From positions 1 to 43,782 of the forward strand of contig NW_014013598.1 in the NCBI RefSeq assembly GCF_000611645.1: 43,782 bases of DNA. The letters run 5' to 3'. This document shows, piece by piece, positions 34,258-43,782 of this stretch. A program made the translations under genes and the position numbers. The notes under the pieces were generated by a model, which was not told where the DNA came from, ran no database searches, and saw nothing but the letters and a program-made list of their open reading frames with translations. How positions within the stretch are numbered: position 1 is the first letter of the stretch; every line of letters begins with the position of its first letter. The DNA comes from Monoraphidium neglectum. Taxonomy: Eukaryota > Chlorophyta > Chlorophyceae > Sphaeropleales > Selenastraceae.

Positions 34258-37200
34258 TCACATGAACTCTGCCATGAAGGACTGGTGGAAGGTCCTGTAG
34301 GTGCGGGTGGCAGTGAAGAGCAGGGGCGTTGCTTGTCGCACCAACGCCACAAACGACGACGGCAGCGGCTGTGCTTTGTTATTCGCTGCACTGGCCCCTG
34401 GTGCATGCACCTGCCTGCCCCCGGGATCACACAAGCAACAACTCAGTTCCACCCATCATGATTTCCACCTGTTCACGGCCAGCTCATGCCTGCCCGTCTT
34501 CCCGCGTGCCGAGCCGTGCCCGGTTCCCACCTGAACTTCTGTACAAACTCCGCCATCCTCTCCTCCCTAGGCAGGATCGTGGTCCTCAGGTGGAAGCTTC
34601 CCTCCGCCTGCCCGAACCCGCTGCCCGGAACCGCCACTATCCCGGTCGCCTCCAGCAGCCTCAGGCAGTAGAACGCGTCCGGCGCCCGCCCCGCCTTCCG
34701 GGCAGCTTCCAGCGCGCGGGGCGGCAGGGAGAGGCGCGGGAAGGCATACATTGCGCCCTCCGTGGCGTTGCAGGAGACGCCCTGCAGGGAGTTGAAGCCG
34801 TCCACCACCATCTTGGCGCGGCGATTCAGGGAGGCCAGCTCGCCCTGCTGCTCCTGGATCCACAGCTCGTGCGAGGGATCCCCTGCCACGAGGTCGTCCG
34901 GAGGAATGCGCCGAAGGGGTTTGGTGGCAGCCGGGTCCAGGGCGGGCGAACCAGCTTGGGAAACGTTGACTGGCTGGTGGCAACAGAATACAAGCTCAAG
35001 CAGAGTCTTGCGAAGCTGATCAATCAACGTCGCGTTGCAGTGACAGATGCGTGATTTCGGTTGAAAACCCAGGCAAAAGCACTGCAGCAGGTCCATTTGC
35101 AATGGAGGAGGTGCTTCAGACACCAGCAGAGCCAAGCAGGATGACTCACCGGCTGCCGGGGGGTTGACCATGCAGCTCAATGCGATCTGGCCGATTGAGT
35201 TCGGGCTGAGGTTGATGGACGAGATCTTGTAGAACTGGTCAACGGTGGCAGGGTGGATGTTGACCATCTCGTAGTACCTGCCGGCGAGCAATTGCGTGCA
35301 CGTGACGCGTTTGAGTGGCGGTGGCAAAAAGCAAGGAGGGATGTGTGCTCATCATCTTATAACCGTGGACTTGCAGATGTTCGTGGTCACCCCTCCAAGG
35401 CTACGCAGCACCGCTTGTAGTCAAACTGACCCAGGAGGCGTTCCCGCCTCACCCGCCGCGCAGGCCGCACTCGCCGCTCGTGCCCTTTGAGACGGTGTGG
35501 TATGATATCAGCTCCACCCCGCTGGCGTAGGGCTCCCCCATGTCCTTCAGGGCCTGTGGTTGGGTCGGATTCAGCAGCAGGGGGTGGGCAGGGGGCATGC
35601 GCGTGGGTTCTTATCAAAGGTGCCGGTCCCAAGGCACGCAGCTGTCAAGGAGCGAAAGTCGCAAGTCTCATCTGCAAGAGCAGCCAACGTGCCTGTGCTG
35701 GTTTTCAGCCTTGGGGCACAGGCAAGGTTTTGCCTCCAGAACAGATGGTAGTATCTGGGATGCGACGCGCACCGTGCCGTAAGAGGCAACCCGTGACCGC
35801 CGCCATGGTTGCTGGCGGCTGGCCGTCCAGCAGGCCGGAGGCTGTCATGTGCAGCCCCAGCAGGGCGCAAGCCGGCCTGGCGTCCTGGGTTGACATGCCC
35901 TCCTATATGCACGCGCACAAACGCACGCACGCACGCACGCACGCATGCACCCCCCCGAAACACACACACACGCGCGCGTGCATACGAACAAGAAGGCGCC
36001 CACCTTGCGTGCGCTGACAAACGGCTTCTCCTCCTCGTAGACCAGCTCCTGGTACACCTGATGACATCACCACGTGATGTCACAACATGATGTCACGATC
36101 AGGGCGGGGTGACGGTCGTTGCAGCACGAGTGTGATCGCAGGCGGCGCAGTCCATTGCAGACGAGTCTGCTTTTGCACTCGAACTTGCTCACCGCATCCA
36201 CCCTCCAGCAGCAGGCCCCCGCTTCCCCCCCCCCCCCCAAAAAAACAAGGATGCACCCTGCACTGGAAACATGCCCCTACAGACAGACGTACATCGCAAT
36301 CCAGCAGAACGTTTAAAAAATCGTCCCAGCACTCAACACGACTCCCCTGCTGCCGCGCAGCTCATTACCTCATCCGCCATGAGCAGAAGCTTCTCGTCAA
36401 AAGCGAACCTCACCAGATCACGCAGGTTGGCGAGCGGCAGCACCTTGCACACGGCAGGGCGTCGCGCAGATCAAGGGGGGGGGGTGACATGGGGCAGAAC
36501 GGTACTGCATGCAGTTCAGGTGGCAAGGAGGACCTTGAGGACCTCAGCTTACGCCTGCCATGCCACCATCTGGTTTCGCAGCTTGCAGGCGTAAGCCCCA
36601 AACAGGGCTCCCCCCCGCTCTGCTGCTGCGCACACCCCTGAAATCGAGCACGCTGTGCATGAAACGGATACGGTGCTGGCGTAAGATTGCACCGCCCTCA
36701 CTTGGCCTGTGGGGTTGCCCGGGTTGATGAAGACGAGGGCCCGCACGCATTTGCCCTTGGCGCGCGCGTCAGCCACGGCGGCCTTGAGGGATGAGAGGCA
36801 GAGGGCCCAGCCGCGTGACTCATCCAGGTCGTAGGGGACGAGGATGCCGCCTTGCGAGGGGTCAGGGGCGATGTATGTGGCGCGCAGCGGGAGCGTCGCT
36901 TGGGGCTCCAGCAAACGGGGCATTGGTCTTGAACCATGTATGTGGGACGCGACGTGCCCTGACGAGGTCCCGCCCCCAAGCGAGGCGTTTTCAATCAAAG
37001 CTTAGGGCTTAGATTTTCCAATGCAAGGCTTGGATGTTTCACCGCAAGGAGTATGCCAGGAGGCTCGACCCACCCAGCAGCGTGATGGCTGCGCTGTAGA
37101 GGGGGTACTGCGGGATGGGCACCAGGATGGCGTCGTCCTGCGCCGGGTTTGACCAGAGGTTTGACCAGGGGTCTGAATTGGGATCCGACCACAAGTGTGA

Positions 37201-39793
37201 CGACCACAGCAGTCGACCACAGCCGACTCATCAAGCTGCCCGGGGAGGCGCCGCATTGGTTGAGCATGCGGGCACAAAGAAGCGCAGCAATTCATAGGTC
37301 ACGCGCAGGCCTGCGCTTCCATACAATCCACGAGGCACAGAGGTGTTGCAACAACGAGCAACCGCGTGCCGGCTGCAGCTCGCCATCGCCGGCTGGCGCC
37401 AGCATCGCCAGGCGCACGCCCACGCACCGAGTTGCGGATGAGGGCTGAGAGGCTCATCCTCACGCCAGGGCTGGCGCCATCAGTTAGGAAGATGTGCTGT
37501 GGTGTGAGAGGGTCCAGTGGCCAATGTGGGGGGTTTGGTGCATGCCAGCCCTCGACACAGCTGGCGCTTGAGTGTGTGTGCATGTGCTGATGTGTGCGAG
37601 CGCTCGCGTGCAGCGGGTGCGGGAACAGCAGCAGGCAGGCTGCTGGCACCCCACACATATACATCCAAGGGTCATCAGACTAGGGGAACCAGGGAGCAAG
37701 ATCAAGATCAGGCGGGAGGCAATCAGGCGGCAGGCGAACACGCAAGCGGCGCCAGAACAGGCGCTAGGAGGCCATCAGCCGGCGCGACCCTGGAGTGTAT
37801 GTAGGCGGCCGTGCCGCAGGAGGAGACGACCCCTGCAGCCAACGAGCGCTGCCCTTTGGGAGCGCCACCACCCGCCGGCACGCACCTCTGGGTTTGCTGG
37901 GAAGCCGTCACGCCGCCCGATAAAGTCGGCCACGTCCTGACGCACCATGGAGTTGCCCCTGGGGGGCCGGGCGGCCGCGAAGGGCACCGTACGAGGCCGC
38001 GTGAAGTGGATGGAACGTGAGCGCCGGGCTGGCGCTCGCAAGTGCCGTATGCACGCGCACGGGTGGCAACGAGCGACCGGCGGGCGTGGCGCTTTTCCTT
38101 GCAGCTGCAGCTCTTGTCGGCTCGGCAGCCTCTCATTCCTGTGAGCGCTGCCGGCGCGCAGCGCGCTCGCCCCACGCACGCGGCAGCCGGCTGAAGGAGG
38201 CAGCGCGGGTGCTCCCTGCCACCTCCTGGCTCGGGTGTGCATGCGACACGCCACAATGCGTGCACGCGCCAGACCCCGCCCGCGACCCGTCAAAGAGTAT
38301 TGCGCCCCACGCCGCGCGCGCGCCCCGCACCTTGAGTCGGTGTAGGAGCCCACGCCCCCGGTGAAGCTGGACAGCAGCTTCCTCGCACGCGCCACCGTGT
38401 CGTGCGGGAACAGGCCGGCCGCCTGGGGGCTGTCCAGCAGGTCGGGCGCTGCGCACAGGGCGATGACCTGGCGTCGGCAGGCGTGCGGCGCGGCGGTTGA
38501 GGGCGGTTGGAGCTGTGCAGGGGAGGCGGTGCATCAAGTGTCGCCTCCTGCTGGCAGTGGTGGCGGGAGCGGCCATCTCTCGTGAGGAGGCCACACTGCC
38601 ACCGTGCATTGCAGGTAAAATTGCAGGCACGGGGCCCAGGCAACACACGGGACGCGCTGCGGGGGCGCCAACAGACAACACGCCCGAGAGGCCCGGGGCG
38701 CGGCGGCCCACGCCCTGCCTGTCTCGTGAAGGTCTTGGGCTTGGCGCCCAGGTTGTGGGGGTTGCCGACTGTGCGAGGGGTTGGGGTGGGAGCAGGCGGT
38801 TGTGAGCGTTTGCATGCACAAAGCCGCAGGGTCGCTGCAGGGATCCTCGACAGCGGCTGCATGCACGCACGCGTGGCTAGCCTATGTGCCGGCTGCGTTC
38901 ACGCAACACGCGACTCCTCCGCATGCGGTGACCGAGCGCACTCGCGTGCGGTCACCGCATGGCCCGGCGCCTGTGAGCGCGCAAGCGCGCCCCCAGGCGC
39001 TGGAGCAGACCCGGCCGGGCGCAGCAGCTGGCAGTGCGCACAGGTGCCGCCGCCAGCAAGGCGGATGGGTTTGCGAGGTGTTGGCGTGGGCGCAGTGAGC
39101 AGTCCACGCGTGGGGGTGGGGCATACATGCTCCCTGTTGTACACCCGGCTCCCGCCGCTCACTGTTGGTGAAAATCACGTCGCGCCCGGCGCGCCGCATC
39201 TCCTCGGCCTTCAGGTAGAGCTCCCCCCTCACAGCGTACCTTCAAGGGGCGGCATTGTCATGCTTGTTGGGTCTATTTGTATGCACTGACATCGTATCAA
39301 TCATGATGGCTGGAAAACAATCACCTTGGGTTGTCTATAGAAGCTCTCACTCAGTGTGCCGATTGGCAGCCCGGCTGAGCCAAGGTGCAGGGCCGAAATT
39401 GACCCACGCATGTGCACACCCGTGCTTGCGCTCGCACGCGAGGGTGTTGCAGATCTCAAGGCGATTCAGAACCGGCACTCACTGGGTCTTGATGATGTTG
39501 GGGTTGACCAGGTCAGGGTGCAGCACCTTGCCGTCCTTGCTCGCCGGCAGCTGCTGGGCAGCCGCCGCCGCGGCGGCCGCCGCAGCAGCCTTCGCAGGCC
39601 CGGCGGCGCTCTTGGGCGCCTGGTCCGCGGCGCCGGTGTCGGGGGCGTCGTCAGGGGACGGGTCTTGCGTCGGCGCCTCGGCTGTGGCTGCGGCGGGCTT
39701 CGGGCCCTGGGACCAGGCGCGAGGGGAGATGGGGGCGGCGGCGCCCTGGCGTAGCTCGTCGGGCTCAGCACCATTGGAGTCGGCGCCGGTCAT
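34258..39793 (-). CDS. Alanine aminotransferase (glutamate-pyruvate transaminase), 14 exons
   Basis: This PLP enzyme interconverts alanine and 2-oxoglutarate with pyruvate and glutamate. Exons (minus): 39793-39483, 39239-39163, 38768-38719, 38467-38331, 37958-37886, 37496-37428, 37137-37074, 36850-36702, 36443-36369, 36057-36004, 35553-35453, 35277-35150, 34882-34531, 34294-34258, giving 558 residues. Landmarks in order: KTQYAVRGELYLKAEEM, VGSYTDSRGN, HIFLTDGASPGVRMSL, PIPQYPLYSAAITLLGG, VFINPGNPTGQ, LLLMADEVYQELVY, HTVSKG (PLP lysine 376), GECGLRGGYYEM, CNATEGAMYAFPRL, VPGSGFGQAEGSFHLRTTILP and FHQSFMAEF. Intron 3 has a GC donor (AGACAG|GCAGGG); exons 2, 8 and 9 follow AAG acceptors. The first 100 residues are Ala/Pro-rich with a run of about 11 Ala, and a CAG acceptor sits 21 bases before the ATG, so an upstream targeting exon is possible. 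TS replaces the usual YY or YM after SKG. Confidence 0.95.
35921..35980. repeat. (ACGC)n and (CA)n simple repeats in an alanine aminotransferase intron
   Basis: Tandem ACGC units (about 35922-35944) are followed by a C run and (CA)n/(CG)n. They lie in the intron between exons 10 and 11. Confidence 0.85.
36062..36097. repeat. TGATGTCA inverted and direct repeats
   Basis: TGACATCAC (36062-36070) and GTGATGTCA (36074-36082) form a perfect 9-base inverted repeat around CAC. A further copy ATGATGTCAC follows at 36088-36097. They sit in intron 9, next to the 3' splice site of exon 10 on the minus strand. Confidence 0.85.
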
Positions 39794-41748
39794 GGCGTGT
39801 TCGGCGACCTGCAAATTGATGTGAGGGCAGAGAATGGGTTTAATTGGTTTTTATGATCATTCTGCAGGCATTGATTGAGTGGTGGCGGCTACAAATGCCG
39901 GGTGGCAGCGACGTCGCGAGAGTGGCAGCGGCGCGGGGCGCCGGGATCACGATGCCAAGCCCACCCTTCCGGGCACCCTCTCCGTAGAAGCTTGCTTGGA
40001 CTTGATCATTGTTTCTGGGTCGTATTTGGGCGCCTGTCGGCAGCTATTGACATCCGAGGATCGCGCGATCACGCGTGTGGGGATGTATGAGCAAAGATCT
40101 GAGTTATGATGGGATTTAAAGACGTTTGTATTGCCTTACAGCAATACATGAGCACCAAAAGAGTCACGGCACCCGAGTTGAGTCCCATTACTCACGCCTA
40201 CGTGTAAAGTTTTGAGACTTCGCAGCTCTATCAGGCTAAGAGCACTCTCATAACTCGTAATACTATCAGGTAAGTACAATTTATACAACGCGGGGCAAGC
40301 GACCCTAGTGCCAAACGTGCCACCACCCGCATCGTCAACCCTAGCACCTGACATGAGACGTGATTCGAGCAGCGACGTGATTTATCAGTTCAGACGACAG
40401 GGATCTTTTAGTAGAACGTCTTGCCCCGCGATATCTTGTTCGTGCCCATCAGATGATGCTAACTTATGCTTTCGACCACAGTTTGACCATCTACATTGAG
40501 GATGATGGTCGGCGCATACTTGGCCAAGACCACCACGCTCTCCAAAGCAGACACAGCACAGAAATCAGACAAATCGGCGTTTGCAAGCAGACAGGCTGGA
40601 ACAGTCGAAGCGACAGCCACAAACGCGGACGCGTTGCTCAGCTGTTACAGCAGGGTGGGCCTTGGCGGGGCGGAACTCGTTTGCCGGGCCTGTGAATTCA
40701 AGATTTTGCCACCAATCACACTCTGAGACCCTCCACACCTCCGCAGGAAGCCGCAAGCAAAGCGCCAAGGGTCCGGGGCGAGGCCGGCGGGAAGGCCACA
40801 GCACGCAGTGCAGTGTGCCAAACCACGGGCCTCACATCAGGGTGAATACGAAGGAATGCGAGCCGGGGCGCGCGTGAGGGCGCCAGTGAGCTTCGGCGGG
40901 GGAGCGCCAGCGGCGGCGCAGCTGCGCAGATGTACGGGCTGCTCTCCCCAAGAGCACCTGGCTGCCTCGCAACGGACCAGGCAGCAATGAGCAAAGCGAG
41001 GGGAAAATCGGTTGCTGAAGCGGGGACCACCCTGGTCGCCGCCCGATGCGACACCGGGCAGGCAGGGGTGAAGACGCACGATGGATGCAGTGTGGGTCAC
41101 ACAAGGGGGAAAACATTTATACCGCTTTGCAGGTTGGGTTCAGCAGAGAGAGTGTGGGCGACGCCGCTCGGCGTGGCGCGGCCTGCGCAGTTGCCAAGGC
41201 GGGCGCCGCAGATAGGGGCGGGAGACTTGAAGGGGCAGCGTGCCCCCGTGTCGCGAGTGCAGAGGCGATGGCGCGGGACGCACGGGCGCGCGGCTCGAAG
41301 CGATGGTCCCTGTGATGCGCAGGGTTCTCAGGGCCCCGAAGGTTCCCCAGAAGAGCCCCGTGATTGCGATGAGTGGTTGATGCTGTGCCCAGGAGCCCCG
41401 GCAAATGCAAGGCGACGGCAGAATGACGATTGAGAGGCCATGCATCCCGGCACGCGGCCTAAAACATGCATTGAAGAAGCCTAGGACCCGGTCCCAGTCG
41501 CGACCCACATGGACAACCCATTCCCCACGTATGGCGGCGCACGGAATGCACAAAGCGGCGGGCGCGGCGGTCTCCTCAGCAGCATGCTTGATGAGCGGCG
41601 CCATGTGAAGCGGGCTGCATCGCCCCACAAAAGTGGCGGTGGCGTGTCAGCCGGGCTAGCCGCCGCCCCGCCCGCGCAAAATGTCGTCACCCAAGGTGGT
41701 GTGGCCCGCAGTGCGACCACCCATCCCATCAATGTCATCGTGATGTCA
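39794..41748. other. 1.95-kb spacer between alanine aminotransferase and kinase genes
   Basis: It holds the alanine aminotransferase promoter side and the 3' flank of the kinase. Minus-strand TGTAA motifs at 40649-40645 and 40140-40136 are candidate kinase poly(A) signals, more than 1 kb past its stop. The minus frame 40136-40354 has a leucine-rich segment (ALSLIELRSLKTLHVG) too short to call. No gene is supported. Confidence 0.4.
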
Positions 41749-42635
41749 TCACCAGGGGAACAGCTCCTCCAGCTCCTCAAGTGCCTGCAGCACTTCCGCA
41801 AACTTAGGCCTGGTGCAGCAGGTGTGGGGGTTGAAGGGCAGTGCAAGGGGTGGGAGGCTGAGCCAAGGACGTCGGTTCAGCGCGCGCAACGCGCAGAGGT
41901 AGGGGCGGGAAAACGAGGGGGAAAAACAATGTGGATGGGGCGAGTCGCGAACGTGCCCTGTGCTGGTCCAACGGGGCAGCCAGCCGTGCGGCAAAGGTGG
42001 CACGCAGCGGCAGCGGCGTGCCCGGCATCAGCACACCCCAGCGCCGCGCAGGCCTGTCGCGCGGAGGGCGGGCGACCCACCTGGCCTCCGGCTTGGGCGA
42101 CAGGCACGCAGCCAGCAGCGGCCGCGCCGCCTCGGGTGTGCACTTGGGGACGGTGAGCGTCTTGCCCGTGCTGACGGCGTGCAGGACCTGGCTGTGCGTG
42201 AGGCCGGCAAAGGGGCGGCCGCCCTGGAACATCTCCCATAGCACGACGCCTGGGGGGCGAATTTGGGTGCGCCAGGTTCAAGTTGGGCGACGGATTCAAA
42301 AAATGATTGGTGACAGAGATAGGCGGCGGCGCTCGTGTTGCAGGCTCAGAATGAAGCTGTACTTTTCACGTGTGCGAAGCCAGGCCACATGTGACGGACA
42401 GGCAACACGGCCCCGCTCAGCAGGCAGCCGACAGCCCTGTGGCGCGCACCGAAGCTGTACACGTCCGCGGCCTTGCTCATGCGGCCCTCCAGCAGCAGCT
42501 CTGGAGGCATGTGCGTCACGGTGCCGTAGGACCGCGTGGCAATGACGCCGTCCTCGTCAGCCACGCTGCGGCTCAGGCCGAAGTCGGACACCTGCGGTGT
42601 GTGTGTGCGTGCATGCGTGTGTCTCTGTGTGTGTG

Positions 42636-42679
<44 letters not shown>

Positions 42680-43630
42680 GTGCGCGCACGCGCACAGAGT
42701 CCTCCCCTGCGACCCCCGCCCACACCTTTGCAACGAACCCCCGGGGGTCGTGGGCCTCCCCCTCCGGCGAGGTGGTCAGCAGCACGTTGGCGCTGGTGAG
42801 GTCCCCGTGGAGGATGCCCTGGGGATGGTTTTCGTTTTGGGGGGAGGGGTGAGTGAAAGGGGGACGGGGGCTGGGCCCCGGGGCGTCATGGGACTCAGCA
42901 GCACGGCTACCGACGGTCACTGCTGGTCACTGCCGCCGGCGGACGCAAGGCCATGCGCAGAGCTCCGCGATGTCCGCGGCAAGCCGTCCAGCGGGACGAC
43001 CAGCCAGCAGGCTCCTGACGGCCCCCTGCTCTGCGCCGGCCGCGAGACCGGCCGTCCTGAGCCCGTGCAACAGAAGCGTGGCCCGGCCCCTCAAGCGGCC
43101 GCGGCCCACCTCGCTGTGCAGGTAGGCCATGGCGGCCGCCACCTCCTTGGCCGTCGTGATAATGGGGCGCGCCGCCGGCTCAAACATGCTGTGCGGCAGC
43201 CGGAACCAGCCCTTATCGATGCCGTCCGCGATGCAGCCGCGGTTACAGAACTCCAGCAGCAACCACGCCTCCATCACGCGCCGCCGCTTGCGCCGCGTCT
43301 GCACCCGCGCCCCGCCGCGCGAGCCGCCCTCATCCCCGTTCGGCGCGCCCGCGCTGCCGTCACCGTCGCCGCCATCGCCTTCGCCGCTCCGGCCGTCCTC
43401 CGACGGGCCCGGCACAGGCCGCGTGAGGAACTTGAAGTTGCGCACCACGTGGGGGTGGCTGACGCGCTCCTGCAGCAGGCCCTCCAGCAGCGCGCGCCCG
43501 CGGCCGCCGTCCTCCGAGTCGCTCTCGCCGCCGGCCGCGGCGGCGGCGGCCGCGGCGGCGTCAATCCCGGGGGACTCCTCCTCCAGGAACTCGATGATTT
43601 TGACGGCCACGTTGGTGCCGCTCCAGGCCG
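41749..43630 (-). CDS. Raf-like (TKL) protein kinase, 5' part outside the window
   Basis: A kinase domain of the plant and algal Raf-like MAPKKK/TKL type. Exons visible (minus): 43630-43110, 42818-42726, 42591-42450, 42249-42081, 41809-41749; the first is preceded by an acceptor, so the glycine-loop exon lies beyond the right edge. Landmarks: NVAVKII (ATP lysine), ERVSHPHVV (helix C region), WLLLEFCNRGCIAD (hinge), MAYLHSE, the catalytic loop HGDLTSANVLL, DFGLSR (magnesium site), GTVTHMPPELL (APE replaced by PPE), DVYSFGVVLWEM and a closing RPKFAEVLQALEEL. The stop is soon after the domain, so the kinase is C-terminal. Two inserts stand out: a poly-Ala/acidic one after the ATP lysine and an acidic plus QTRRKRRRV stretch before the hinge. 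HGD replaces HRD. Confidence 0.93.
42597..42679. repeat. (GT)n microsatellite in a kinase intron
   Basis: About 80 bases of mostly uninterrupted GT on the plus strand (CA on the coding strand) fill the intron between kinase exons 42818-42726 and 42591-42450, directly up to the 3' splice site. Confidence 0.95.
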
Positions 43631-43782
43631 CTGCGTTGGGGGCACGCGGCGTGGCAAGAAACGCGCCGGAGCGGGGCGGGGCGGGGCGCGTGGGTGCGCC
43701 AGGCGGACATGCACGCGCGAGTCCACAGGCGAGCGGCCGCAACAATTCGGGGCCGGGGGCTGTGGGGCGCACGACGCGCGGG

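Noticed and set aside
34329..35054. 241-codon plus-strand open frame
   Set aside because: It is antisense to the last large exon of alanine aminotransferase.
42370..42852. 160-codon plus-strand frame with a poly-Cys/Val run
   Set aside because: It is antisense to the kinase and translates the GT microsatellite.
1..43782. CRISPR arrays, bacterial operons, ribosome binding sites, phage or plasmid features
   Set aside because: Spliced nuclear genes throughout; no regularly spaced repeats and no Shine-Dalgarno-led gene clusters.

Overview
This is nuclear DNA of a photosynthetic green alga, most likely a trebouxiophyte (Chlorella-like or Coccomyxa-like), although the species cannot be read from the window. 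The evidence is a GC-rich background, genes broken into 3 to 14 small exons with GT-AG (often GTGAGC, GTGCGT or GTGGGC) and some GC-AG introns, TGTAA poly(A) signals of the green-algal type downstream of several stops, and a thylakoid HHL1-like gene. There are no operons, tRNAs, rRNAs or CRISPR arrays. Gene models below were built by hand from reading frame, splice-site phase and recalled family conservation. The summed exon length of each complete model is a multiple of three.

Layout: (1) 718-4066 (-), a nine-exon gene for a membrane-anchored protein with about 70 cysteines in CC-doublet modules; (2) 4629-6415 (-), a NatD/NAA40 histone N-terminal acetyltransferase, sharing a short divergent promoter with (3) 6617-7740 (+), a dolichyldiphosphatase; (4) 8625-10856 (+), a patatin-like lipid acyl hydrolase with a transit-peptide-like N-terminus; (5) 10857-14000, a region without a convincing gene but with a striking 48-bp-arm fold-back; (6) 14001-16000 (+), an HHL1-like photosystem II protein, convergent with (7) 16375-17386 (-), a charged coiled-coil protein; (8) 17862-19930 (-), a multi-pass membrane protein of unknown family; (9) 20562-24012 (-), a secreted protein with an alginate-lyase-type domain; (10) 26126-26563 (+), a small secreted Gly/Val/Thr repeat protein without introns; (11) 28817-30598 (-), a four-helix membrane protein of possible MARVEL/CASP type; (12) an assembly gap of 532 N at 31449-31980, flanked by near-identical short repeats; (13) 34258-39793 (-), a 14-exon alanine aminotransferase; (14) 41749-43630 (-), the 3' part of a Raf-like (TKL) protein kinase that runs off the right edge.

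The genes are not one pathway. They combine housekeeping functions (protein N-acetylation, dolichol recycling, alanine metabolism, signalling), chloroplast functions (photosystem II protection, perhaps lipid turnover) and cell-surface functions (polysaccharide lyase, cysteine-rich and Gly/Val-rich proteins, tetraspan membrane protein). The least explained content is the cysteine-rich gene, the Gly/Val repeat protein, the fold-back and the cluster of non-consensus introns (GC donors, AAG acceptors).
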